A stretch of 64,000 bases of DNA, taken from Verrucomicrobiota bacterium. GTDB lineage: Bacteria; Verrucomicrobiota; Verrucomicrobiia; Limisphaerales; UBA9464. The first letter of the stretch is position 1, and each line of letters starts with the position of its first letter. The stretch spans positions 124,001 through 188,000 of the forward strand of contig JAFLEF010000004.1 in the NCBI GenBank assembly GCA_017309115.1, read 5' to 3'. Shown here piece after piece: positions 1 through 6,956 of this stretch. The notes beneath the pieces were generated by a model. The model was not told where the DNA came from, did no database searches, and worked only from the letters and a program-made list of their open reading frames with translations. The translations under genes were made by a program, and so were the position numbers.

Positions 1-90
1 GGCGCTGGCCGCGAATCCAGCGTCCCATGAACCACCACGGTCGAAATCGAAACGAGGGACGGCGGTTCGAGTGGAGCGATCTTGTTCGGC
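1..90 (-). repeat. attC-like recombination site, partial (cassette 4)
   Basis: This is the right part of an attC site belonging to the leftmost visible cassette. Its outer core box GTTCGGC is at 84-90 and reads GCCGAAC on the gene strand. The sequence is identical to 1355-1444, the same part of the complete attC at 1317-1444. The other half lies before the window start. Confidence 0.75.
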
Positions 91-98
91 GAATCCGG

Positions 99-422
99 TC
101 ATTCACGTTCCTCGTGGTGAATGACGCTTTGACTGCTGGGATCGACGCGGACGTAGCAAATGCCGGTCGGTGTATGGATGCAGCCGTAAAGAGTGGGGAC
201 GCCGCAGAAACGTGAAATGGCGGTAAGACGCGCGGTAAGAATGGCCGTCCACTCGGGCCCGCGGGGCTCAAGGTCGATTTGCTCGAGGAGGAAGTCGAGG
301 TAGCTCTGGTCGAAAACACAGCGCTCGAAGCCCTGAACCGCAGCAGCCTGCTCGCGAACGGCGTGAGGCAACGAAGCGTCAGCCCGGATCGCACCAATAA
401 AGATGGCTCTGTCATTGTTCAC
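99..422 (-). CDS. Integron cassette protein, unknown function (copy A)
   Basis: This encodes 107 residues starting with GTG at 422; the stop at 99-101 lies 9 bp from the outer attC core box (84-90), the usual position for a cassette gene. The protein is identical to the product of 1453-1776. It has no signal peptide or membrane segment and contains an acidic, Leu-rich stretch around residues 40-50. I do not recognise the family. An upstream in-frame GTG at 458 lies inside the neighbouring cassette's attC and is unlikely to be the native start, because it is absent from the other copy. The function is unknown; cassette location suggests an accessory trait. Confidence 0.6.
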   Translation of the reverse strand: MNNDRAIFIGAIRADASLPHAVREQAAAVQGFERCVFDQSYLDFLLEQIDLEPRGPEWTAILTARLTAISRFCGVPTLYGCIHTPTGICYVRVDPSSQSVIHHEERE

Positions 423-439
423 GGGACACGCGAGAAGTC

Positions 440-566
440 GCCGAACGTCAGAGCTCACCGACCGCCGCCGGATGCGGGCGCTGGCAGCGAATCCAGCGTC
501 CGAGGAACCGGTTCCACCGAGCTCGGAACGGGCGGCGGCGGTTCGAGTGCAGCGATCAAGTTAGGC
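440..566 (-). repeat. attC-like recombination site of cassette 3
   Basis: The 127-bp site is bounded by GCCGAAC (440-446) and GTTAGGC (560-566). The inner arms GCTCACCGACCGCC and GGCGGTTCGAGTG are near-complementary, so either strand can fold into the long imperfect hairpin expected of attC. The cassette gene's TAA stop (561-563) lies inside the core box, which is typical. It is closely related to the sites at 825-951 and 1317-1444. Confidence 0.85.
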
Positions 567-806
567 CGTTGCGATGAGATGGAGTCCCACATAAATTCCA
601 ATGAGTAAAAGTCCGAGAATCGGCCAGAACACTCGCTCTCGCCGAACGAAAGCAGTCACGACCAAAGCTGCTCCGACAAATGGTAGCCAATACCGAAGCT
701 GAACATCGAGTGAACTGCCTCGCTCAGGACCGAGAGCGAACGGCAGGATAATGGCGAGAAGCATCACCACCACACATACTCCGCTCAATATCGGTCCTCG
801 TTTCAT
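561..806 (-). CDS. Integron cassette protein, small membrane protein
   Basis: This encodes 81 residues. There are hydrophobic segments at about residues 8-26, 38-54 and 61-79, so it is probably an inner-membrane protein with two or three spans and a basic start (MKR). The stop codon TAA is embedded in the attC core GCCTAAC, which ties the gene firmly to its recombination site. No family is recognised. Cassette 3 spans roughly 446-830 between core cleavage points. Expression would depend on an upstream cassette promoter or on readthrough from the attI side. Confidence 0.65.
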   Translation of the reverse strand: MKRGPILSGVCVVVMLLAIILPFALGPERGSSLDVQLRYWLPFVGAALVVTAFVRRERVFWPILGLLLIGIYVGLHLIATA

Positions 807-824
807 CAGCGGTGTGGCCGCACG

Positions 825-951
825 GCCTAACGAGGAAGCTCACCGACCGCCGCTGGAAGCGGGCACTGGCAGCGAATCCAGCGTCCGAGGAATTCGTGGG
901 CTCGACCACGAATCGGGCAGCGGCGGTTCGTGTGCAGCGATCTGGTTCGGC
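825..951 (-). repeat. attC-like recombination site of cassette 2
   Basis: The 127-bp site is bounded by GCCTAAC (825-831) and GTTCGGC (945-951). On the gene strand the terminal box reads GTTAGGC, a perfect GTTRRRY consensus. The inner arms GCTCACCGACCGCC and GGCGGTTCGTGTG pair imperfectly, as in the other sites of the array. Confidence 0.85.
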
Positions 952-967
952 GTTTGGGGACTTTGGT

Positions 968-1282
968 TCATTTGTGCTCGTCCTCGTCTGTGTCGATGTA
1001 GAACCCGAAACCGCTCATCGGGAGCGCGCAATCTGTGGGCCACTCCGCAAGTTCTTCGATCTCCTCGGGGAACATCTGCGGTGGATCGCCAGGCGGGTTG
1101 AGAACTGCCTCGCGAAGTTTGGGTGTCGCCCGGAGTAAGTCCACGCTCGCGTACTCGGCAGCCTCGGGAGACGCGGCTTCGACGAAAACGGTTACGTAAA
1201 AGCCCATCGGTTCGATGCACTGTGAATCTACGTCGCGCATGTGGAAGTTCGCTCCGCGGATGAGGACTCGGAACTTGGGCAT
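968..1282 (-). CDS. Integron cassette protein, unknown function
   Basis: This encodes 104 residues with ATG at 1282 and TGA at 968-970, 17 bp before the attC core box at 945-951. The protein is soluble and acidic, with a strongly acidic C-terminus (DTDEDE). The N-terminus (MPKFRVLIRG) looks like a beta-strand, followed by an FVEA...EAAEYA segment that resembles small hypothetical proteins common in planctomycetes and verrucomicrobia, but I cannot name a family. Cassette 2 spans about 831-1322. No catalytic motif is visible. Confidence 0.65.
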   Translation of the reverse strand: MPKFRVLIRGANFHMRDVDSQCIEPMGFYVTVFVEAASPEAAEYASVDLLRATPKLREAVLNPPGDPPQMFPEEIEELAEWPTDCALPMSGFGFYIDTDEDEHK

Positions 1283-1316
1283 CGTGGTGTGTCAATTAAT
1301 GGTGACGAGAGCCAGC

Positions 1317-1444
1317 GCCGAACGTTCAGAGCTCACCGACCGCCACAGGGAGCGGGCGCTGGCCGCGAATCCAGCGTCCCATGAACCACCACGGTCGAAA
1401 TCGAAACGAGGGACGGCGGTTCGAGTGGAGCGATCTTGTTCGGC
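1317..1444 (-). repeat. attC-like recombination site of cassette 1
   Basis: The 128-bp site is bounded by GCCGAAC (1317-1323) and GTTCGGC (1438-1444), which are exactly complementary. The inner arms GCTCACCGACCGCC and GGCGGTTCGAGTGG are also near-complementary. It is the complete version of the partial site at 1-90. Confidence 0.85.
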
Positions 1445-1802
1445 GAATCCGGTCATTCACGTTCCTCGTGGTGAATGACGCTTTGACTGCTGGGATCGAC
1501 GCGGACGTAGCAAATGCCGGTCGGTGTATGGATGCAGCCGTAAAGAGTGGGGACGCCGCAGAAACGTGAAATGGCGGTAAGACGCGCGGTAAGAATGGCC
1601 GTCCACTCGGGCCCGCGGGGCTCAAGGTCGATTTGCTCGAGGAGGAAGTCGAGGTAGCTCTGGTCGAAAACACAGCGCTCGAAGCCCTGAACCGCAGCAG
1701 CCTGCTCGCGAACGGCGTGAGGCAACGAAGCGTCAGCCCGGATCGCACCAATAAAGATGGCTCTGTCATTGTTCACGGGACACGCGAGAAGTCGCCGAAC
1801 GT
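1355..1802. repeat. Identical 448-bp direct repeat, copy B (duplicated cassette)
   Basis: This is the second copy of 1-448. It includes most of attC 1, the cassette gene and the right core box GCCGAAC at 1794-1800. It occupies the first position of the array, next to attI, where newly inserted cassettes normally land. Confidence 0.9.
1453..1776 (-). CDS. Integron cassette protein, unknown function (copy B, first cassette)
   Basis: This encodes 107 residues, GTG start at 1776, identical to the protein at 99-422. The gene is the first of the array, starting only about 23 bp after the attI/cassette junction core box (1794-1800). Upstream in-frame codons contain no ATG, and a stop appears soon beyond the junction, so GTG is the only plausible start. 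The function is not recognised. The position next to attI should give it the strongest transcription from any integron promoter. Confidence 0.65.
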   Translation of the reverse strand: MNNDRAIFIGAIRADASLPHAVREQAAAVQGFERCVFDQSYLDFLLEQIDLEPRGPEWTAILTARLTAISRFCGVPTLYGCIHTPTGICYVRVDPSSQSVIHHEERE

Positions 1803-1820
1803 TTAATCTACGACTGCCAG

Positions 1821-2008
1821 TCGTATATCAAGATTGGGGAGTGGTGTCATTGAATTCGCGGCAAGTCGTTCGAAATCAACCCACGTCTCGACGGGACGGA
1901 ACCCTCCGGTTCGTATATCGCGGTCGCCAGATCCGACCGACTTCCTGTTCGTAAGTTGTTCATGATGAACTGATTTTCGATTCGATATACGCCTGCCGGT
2001 TCGTATAT
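1821..2008. repeat. Three TCGTATAT motifs spaced exactly 90 bp
   Basis: TCGTATAT occurs at 1821-1828, 1911-1918 and 2001-2008. The last two are embedded in CCGGTTCGTATAT and the first in GCCAGTCGTATAT. An inverted copy CGATATACG is at 1983-1991, forming an inverted pair with the third copy. These could be recombinase-binding or repressor-binding sites; the role is inferred from position only. Confidence 0.6.
1957..1971. promoter_or_regulatory. Palindromic operator candidate, LexA-like
   Basis: TGTTC-ATGAT-GAACT contains the palindrome GTTCATGATGAAC. It resembles the TGTTC-N4-GAACA motif I recall for verrucomicrobial LexA, but the spacer is 5 rather than 4 and the last base differs. Integron integrases are often SOS-controlled, and the site is about 107 bp upstream of the intI start. 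Assignment is tentative. Confidence 0.3.
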
Positions 2009-2077
2009 TGGAAGCCGAAAAATGCCCTCCGGGTTGGACTGCCGTTGTCCCGCCACGCCGACCATCCTGCCCGGCAA

Positions 2078-2390
2078 ATGAATACGGAGCAGGCAATCCA
2101 CCGGCTGCGGGCGGTTATTCGAAAGCAATACAAAGCGCTGGCCACTGAATCGTCCTACGTGTCTTGGCTACGCCGGTATAGGGATGCCGTCCGAGGGTTT
2201 CCAGATACACTCACCAGCGAGCAGAAGTTGGAGCGAATCCTTACCGATTTGTCCCTCAAAAGGGATGTCTCGGCCAGCAGTCAGAAACAGGCGTTTAACG
2301 CCGTCTTGTTCTTTTGCAAGGACGTCCCAGGGCGCCTGCTTCTGGGAGTGGGTGCGTTGACCCGAAAAATCTCAACCGGAGAAGGTCTCG
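2078..2390 (+). pseudogene. intI: Integron integrase IntI, N-terminal fragment
   Basis: From the ATG at 2078 about 85-100 codons match the N-terminal SAM-like DNA-binding domain of integron integrases: an Arg/Tyr-rich first helix, SYVSWLRRYRDAV, an EQKLERILTDL segment and the family hallmark VSASSQKQAFNAVLFF. After about position 2340-2390 the similarity stops, and the frame runs antisense into the 3' end of the neighbouring recombinase. The whole catalytic domain with the R-K-H-R-H-Y residues and the IntI-specific patch is missing, so it cannot recombine. Orientation opposite to the cassettes is the canonical integron layout. The exact right end is approximate. Confidence 0.75.
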
Positions 2391-2442
2391 TGTTCCCAGC
2401 CGGCGAATGCCAGCCAGCTGGCCCCCTGCTTCCCGTGCTCCG

Positions 2443-3708
2443 CTATCGCCCGGGCACGAGCTCAAACCACGCTACACCTTCGGCCGGGGTTACGAGGGCT
2501 CGGTAGTGCTTGTGGATCATGTTGGCGGAGTTGCCTGCCTCGCTCGCCACCAAGGCGGGGTCTCCAGTGACGGCAACCCGGTAGGAGCAGAACGAATGGC
2601 GCAGGCCGTTACGGACCCACTGAATTCCAGCGCGCTCGGCAGTCATACGCATAGCGTTCTGGAGAACCTGCCCCCCGGGCGAGGGGGGAACCACCGGGCC
2701 AGATGCTTTCGTGGAAGTTTCCAACCAGGCCTGAAGATTGGGCTGGATCGGGACGATCCTCCGGGAAGCGGTCTTTGCCTTACCCGCGGACACCACGATC
2801 ACGCCCTCCCCCAGCTTCACTTCCGACCAATCCAAGCGGATGATTTCCTCGGATCGAAGTCCCGCAAAACCGCCAATGGCCAATGCCGGAACGATTTCAG
2901 GGCGGGCGGAATCCAGCAGGCGCCGCATCTCATCCACGGTAAAGACCTCGGTCTCGACGGTTTCCGCCTTGGGCGCCGGGATTTCTGCGATCTCCTCGGC
3001 CAACGCTCGGGATACGTAGCCGGCGCGCCGGGCGAACTGGAAAAGGCCAGAGATCAGTCGCAGGACGTTCCTTCGACTTCGATTGGTCTGGTCGGCCAAC
3101 TCGGAGGCTAGGTAGGTGCCGATGAGAGCCGGGGTCAGTGAAGCGATCGGGCTGTTCCGGAAAGAGTCCGAAACGCGCCCCAGCCGGCAGCGAATGTCCC
3201 TGAGGTAGTGGCTGGAAACCCCTGCCCGCCCGCGATCCGCGAGGAACTCGGCGAGGACCTCTTCAACCGTACGGCTTGGAGCGTTGGCCGGATGGCGTGA
3301 TGCGAAGTAGGATACGGCATCCATCAACCCGCTTCTGGGCGGAAGCGCCGCCTTTGCCGCCAGCCATTCGTCGAGAGCGGCCAGGAGGGAGACGCCTGTC
3401 GGTGCGACCTTTTTACTCGCGGCGAGGAAGGTTTCCGCTTCTGACGCCGTCAGGCGAGCAGATTCCTGGCGACCCGCAGCGAGACTGCCGGCGACACGCT
3501 GCGCCTCAGCTTTAGCCTCTCCTGCGTCCGCGAAACTCCGGCGAACTCGACGGCCCTCCGCATCGTAGAAGCTTAGGGTGAACTCGGTGTATGCCCTACC
3601 GGCCACTGATCGGCGGCGAGAGTAAATGGGAATGGAGACCGACCCTACCGAGACCACAAAAGAAGCCGTTGGCTTCCCCTTCTTGCCCCCTTCGCGCCCG
3701 ACCTTCAT
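2443..3708 (-). CDS. Tyrosine recombinase / phage-type integrase
   Basis: This encodes 421 residues from ATG 3708; an in-frame TTG at 3744 would add 12 residues and is less likely. The protein has an N-terminal Arm/SAM-like DNA-binding half and a C-terminal catalytic domain: GLRSEEIIRLDW carries the first Arg, GLRHSF the His/Arg box and HKHYRAL the nucleophilic Tyr near the C-terminus. Such enzymes integrate islands site-specifically, commonly at tRNA genes. The gene starts about 60 bp from the tRNA-Ser 3' end, consistent with an island boundary there. It is convergent with the truncated intI and probably truncated it. The specific island family is not recognised. Confidence 0.85.
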   Translation of the reverse strand: MKVGREGGKKGKPTASFVVSVGSVSIPIYSRRRSVAGRAYTEFTLSFYDAEGRRVRRSFADAGEAKAEAQRVAGSLAAGRQESARLTASEAETFLAASKKVAPTGVSLLAALDEWLAAKAALPPRSGLMDAVSYFASRHPANAPSRTVEEVLAEFLADRGRAGVSSHYLRDIRCRLGRVSDSFRNSPIASLTPALIGTYLASELADQTNRSRRNVLRLISGLFQFARRAGYVSRALAEEIAEIPAPKAETVETEVFTVDEMRRLLDSARPEIVPALAIGGFAGLRSEEIIRLDWSEVKLGEGVIVVSAGKAKTASRRIVPIQPNLQAWLETSTKASGPVVPPSPGGQVLQNAMRMTAERAGIQWVRNGLRHSFCSYRVAVTGDPALVASEAGNSANMIHKHYRALVTPAEGVAWFELVPGR

Positions 3709-3767
3709 CCCGACGTTTGTCGGAAATCTGTCGGCAAAAATCAAACACCATCAAAAACCCCAATAAA

Positions 3768-3862
<95 letters not shown>

Positions 3863-3945
3863 GCGCCGGCAGGAGCAAACACGGCCACCGCCGCCCGGTC
3901 AAGCGGTTGGACTTCGTCCCGCCACTTCGTCATCCTGCCCGACCG

Positions 3946-5502
3946 ATGAACAAACGGTTCTACCTCACGACCGCCATTGACTACGTCAACGGCGCGCCCC
4001 ACCTCGGTCACGCCTACGAAAAGGTCGTGGCCGATGTGATCGCGCGCGCCCGACGGTCCATGGGGGAGGAGGTCTTTTTCCTCACCGGCCTGGATGAACA
4101 CGGCCAAAAGGTCCAGCAGGCCGCCGAGGCCGAAGGCAAGGATCCTCAGTCCTATTGCGACGGACTGGCCGATCAGTGGCAGGCTTTCGTCCAACGGCTG
4201 GGCCTCTCCAACAACGACTTCATCCGCACGACCGAGCCCCGCCACAAGACCATTGTTACGGCCCTGCTCAATCGGCTTCACCAGGAAGGCCACTTCTACA
4301 AAGCCGGCTACGAAGGCTGGTACTCGGTCAAGGAGGAGACCTTTCTCACCGACAAGGATCAGAACCCCGACGGTTCCTGGGATCCCAAGTGGGGCGAAGT
4401 GATCCGGCTCAAGGAAGAGAACTGGTACTTCCGCATGGGCGAACACAAGGACTGGCTGATCCAATACCTGGAGGAACACCCGGAGTTCGTCCAGCCGACA
4501 ACCCGCCGGAACGAGATCCTGGGCTTTCTGCGCAGCCAACCCCTGGGCGACCTGTGCATCAGCCGACCCCGCGCCCGACTGAGCTGGGGCATTCCCCTGC
4601 CCTTCGATCCGGAGTACGTGAACTACGTCTGGTTCGACGCGCTGACCAATTACCTCACCGTCCCAGCCATCCGCGGCGATGTGCAGGCCAAGGCCGTCGA
4701 ACTCGGCCAGACCGCCACCGATTTCTCCGCTTGGCCCGCCGACCTGCATGTTGTCGGGAAGGACATCGTGAAATTCCACGCGGTTTACTGGCCGATCATG
4801 CTCAAAGCGCTCGGCGCTCCGCTGCCCAAGACCGTGCTCGTTCACGGGTGGTGGCAGAAGGACGGACAGAAGCTGAGCAAGTCCACCGGCAACGTGGTGG
4901 ACCCGATCGCGGTCATCAATGAGTGGGGCCTCGACGCGTTCCGCTACTACGTGGTTCGCGAACTGGCCATCGGACCCGACGGCAACTGGACCGACGACGG
5001 CTTCCGGTCCCGCTACAATGCCGAGCTGGCCAACGGTCTGGGCAACCTGCTCAACCGCGCCTTGAACATGCTCAACAAGTACCGCAGTGGAATCGTACCC
5101 GCTCCGTCACGGGAACTGGCCGAGGACGCCGCCACCGCGGTCTCCACCACCGCTGCGTACCTCAAGGCCAATGAACTTCAGGAGGCGCTGGTCACCATCT
5201 GGGGCCTGGTCAACCGCGCGAATCTTTACGTGGAACAGACCGCCCCGTTCCGCCTAGCCAAGGATCCCACCCAGGCCGCCCGCCTGGACGAAGTGCTCTA
5301 CAACTTGGTCGAAGTCTGCCGCATTCTGGCGGTTCTGCTGGCGCCCTTCATGCCGCAGGCGGCCGAAAAGATTTGGGCCCAACTCAATCTGCCAGCCGGC
5401 GACCTCCGCTGGCCGCTGACCGCCTGGGGTGGACTCAAGGCCGGACACCAAGTGGGCGCCCCTCAACCGCTGTTCCCGCGGAAGGATCTCGTTCCGAAAT
5501 GA
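3946..5502 (+). CDS. metG: Methionyl-tRNA synthetase
   Basis: This encodes 518 residues and charges tRNA-Met with methionine in the cytoplasm. The class I signatures are visible: HLGH at residues 19-22 (HIGH motif) and KLSKS at 309-313 (KMSKS motif). The connective region lacks the paired zinc-binding cysteines, indicating a zinc-free subtype, and there is no C-terminal tRNA-binding extension, so this is the short form. ATG 3946 is chosen because the longer frame upstream reads through the antisense of tRNA-Ser. There is no Shine-Dalgarno sequence just before the start. The gene overlaps the next by ATGA, indicating translational coupling. Confidence 0.95.
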   Translation: MNKRFYLTTAIDYVNGAPHLGHAYEKVVADVIARARRSMGEEVFFLTGLDEHGQKVQQAAEAEGKDPQSYCDGLADQWQAFVQRLGLSNNDFIRTTEPRHKTIVTALLNRLHQEGHFYKAGYEGWYSVKEETFLTDKDQNPDGSWDPKWGEVIRLKEENWYFRMGEHKDWLIQYLEEHPEFVQPTTRRNEILGFLRSQPLGDLCISRPRARLSWGIPLPFDPEYVNYVWFDALTNYLTVPAIRGDVQAKAVELGQTATDFSAWPADLHVVGKDIVKFHAVYWPIMLKALGAPLPKTVLVHGWWQKDGQKLSKSTGNVVDPIAVINEWGLDAFRYYVVRELAIGPDGNWTDDGFRSRYNAELANGLGNLLNRALNMLNKYRSGIVPAPSRELAEDAATAVSTTAAYLKANELQEALVTIWGLVNRANLYVEQTAPFRLAKDPTQAARLDEVLYNLVEVCRILAVLLAPFMPQAAEKIWAQLNLPAGDLRWPLTAWGGLKAGHQVGAPQPLFPRKDLVPK

Positions 5503-6680
5503 GCGAGTTCTCCGCACCGAACCCGCCCGTCCTGACGGCGCCCCCAGCCGTCGGGGACCGGGTCACGCTGGACATTCACGACCTGGCCTTTGGCGGCGAA
5601 GGGGTGGGACGCTGCGGTGAGTTCGTCGTCTTCGTTCCGTACGTGTGCCCTGGCGAACGGGTCGAGGTGAAGCTGACCGAAGTGAAGAAGAGCTTCGCGC
5701 GGGCCACCCTGGTGCGCCTGATCACCCGCGCTCCGGAACGGGTGGAACCGCGCTGCGAATACTTCGGGGAATGCGGCGGCTGCCAGTATCAGCATCTCGA
5801 CTACGACGCCCAGCGACGCTGGAAACGCAAACAAATCACCGACCTGTTCCAGCGGGTCGGTGGCTTCTCCCAGCCGCCGGTGCGCGAGGTAATTCCCTGC
5901 CCGCAACCCTACGGCTATCGCAACCGCATCCTGGTGCGCAGCCAGTGGAACGGCCCGGCCCGCAAACTGAACCTGGGATTCATCCGCGCCGACTGCAATC
6001 TGGTCTGCGACGTCCATTCCTGCGCGATCGCCGAGCCCGCACTGAACGTCGCGCTCCAGGACTGGCATCGGAATCCGCCTCCCAAGGGTGGGATCAAGAC
6101 CGTTCTGCGTCTTCCGGCCGAAGGCTGGACAGTGCCGGAACACAGTTTCTTCCAGAACAATTTCTTCGTCTTGCCCGCGCTGCTCGAGGCCGTGCGGGCA
6201 CGCCTCCGTGACGCCGGCACCCGACATCTGATTGATGCCTACTGCGGCGTGGGATTCTTCAGCCTGTCCCTGGCCGATGCCGTGGAATCCTTTCTCGGCG
6301 TGGAATTGGATGTTCCTGCGATCAAAGCCGCCCGGGAAAATCAGGCCCGCCGAGGCATCACCAACGGGGAGTACGTCGCGGGGGACACGGATGCGCTCCT
6401 GCCGTCCCTGCTACGCCGTCTGGACCCCGCCCAAACCGCCGTGCTGCTCGATCCGCCGCGCGTCGGCTGCCGTCCGCCGAGTCTGCACGTCCTGCGGGAG
6501 GCCCATCCGGCGCAAATCCTCTACGTCAGCTGTCATCCCGCCACCCTGGCCCGGGACCTCAAGCTCCTCTGTGCCGACGGCGCCTACGAACTCGTAGACG
6601 TCCAACCGGTGGACATGTTCCCGCAGACCCAGCACGTCGAGTGCGTCGCCGATTTGAGACGCCGAAACGCGAAGGGGTAA
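5499..6680 (+). CDS. 23S rRNA (uracil-5-)-methyltransferase, RlmD/TrmA family
   Basis: This encodes 393 residues starting inside the metG stop (ATGA). An N-terminal TRAM domain (about residues 15-75) is followed by an iron-sulphur cluster motif with C86, C92 and C95. The C-terminal SAM-dependent domain has YCGVGFFS (SAM-binding loop), LDPPRVG, and YVSCHPATLARD, whose Cys is the catalytic nucleophile; most relatives have Asn where this protein has His (SCN to SCH). The reaction is formation of 5-methyluridine in rRNA. RlmD, RlmCD and related enzymes cannot be separated by eye, so no symbol is given. Confidence 0.9.
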   Translation: MSEFSAPNPPVLTAPPAVGDRVTLDIHDLAFGGEGVGRCGEFVVFVPYVCPGERVEVKLTEVKKSFARATLVRLITRAPERVEPRCEYFGECGGCQYQHLDYDAQRRWKRKQITDLFQRVGGFSQPPVREVIPCPQPYGYRNRILVRSQWNGPARKLNLGFIRADCNLVCDVHSCAIAEPALNVALQDWHRNPPPKGGIKTVLRLPAEGWTVPEHSFFQNNFFVLPALLEAVRARLRDAGTRHLIDAYCGVGFFSLSLADAVESFLGVELDVPAIKAARENQARRGITNGEYVAGDTDALLPSLLRRLDPAQTAVLLDPPRVGCRPPSLHVLREAHPAQILYVSCHPATLARDLKLLCADGAYELVDVQPVDMFPQTQHVECVADLRRRNAKG

Positions 6681-6956
6681 GCGGTAAGGGCTGGGTAGGG
6701 CGAGGTTCCACCGTTGCGGGTGAGACCTGACACCACTCCAACCGCCATCCGCCATCGACGCGCCCCAAAGCGGCAGAGGGCTGCCGCAGTCCATAGTAAC
6801 GGATTCGCCTCCGCCACGCTGGGTGATGACCAGACCGTAAGTGCCCGTCACGCGAACGGCTCCGCGGAGCGTCGCCCCACCGGTTACCTTTACCGGTCTT
6901 TACCTCTCAGCTCTCAGCTCTCAGCTCTCAGCTCTCAGCTGTTCCGCAAGGAACCC
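6675..6956. other. Intergenic stretch with heptad repeats
   Basis: Between two convergent genes. GGGTAAG-CGGTAAG heptads (6675-6688) include the upstream gene's stop codon, and five perfect CTCTCAG heptads lie at 6904-6938. No gene, RNA or clear terminator hairpin was seen. Similar heptads recur at 15604, 26184, 61058 and 61167. Confidence 0.6.
6904..6938. repeat. (CTCTCAG)x5 tandem repeat
   Basis: There are five perfect copies of the heptamer CTCTCAG, located 18 bp beyond the 3' end of the DUF1501 gene. Heptad repeats of related sequence are dispersed in other intergenic regions of this window. Confidence 0.9.

Larger units (their letters stand above)
1..448. repeat. Identical 448-bp direct repeat, copy A (duplicated cassette)
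   Basis: Positions 1-448 match 1355-1802 at a constant offset of 1354, and the encoded reading frames on both strands are identical. The right end coincides with the core box GCCGAAC at 440-446, so the repeat is a whole integron cassette and not a random duplication. Copy A is truncated by the window start. Confidence 0.9.
1794..2077. promoter_or_regulatory. attI site and divergent integron promoter region
   Basis: This region lies between the first cassette core box (GCCGAAC 1794-1800, reading GTTCGGC on the cassette strand) and the start of the divergent integron integrase relic. In characterised integrons it carries attI, the integrase promoter and usually the cassette promoter. It contains no gene. 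It holds three TCGTATAT copies at exact 90-bp steps and a GTTCATGATGAAC palindrome, both listed separately. No convincing -35/-10 pair was found. Confidence 0.65.

Noticed and set aside
27-215. Plus-strand 62-codon frame repeated at 1381-1569
   Set aside because: It lies in the attC and antisense to the cassette gene and is duplicated only because the whole cassette is.
440-1444. CRISPR array interpretation of the ~127-bp repeats
   Set aside because: Spacing is that of whole genes, repeats are long imperfect palindromes with integron core boxes, and no cas gene is present.
2314-3111. 265-codon plus-strand frame
   Set aside because: It is antisense to the tyrosine recombinase, which has clear catalytic motifs.
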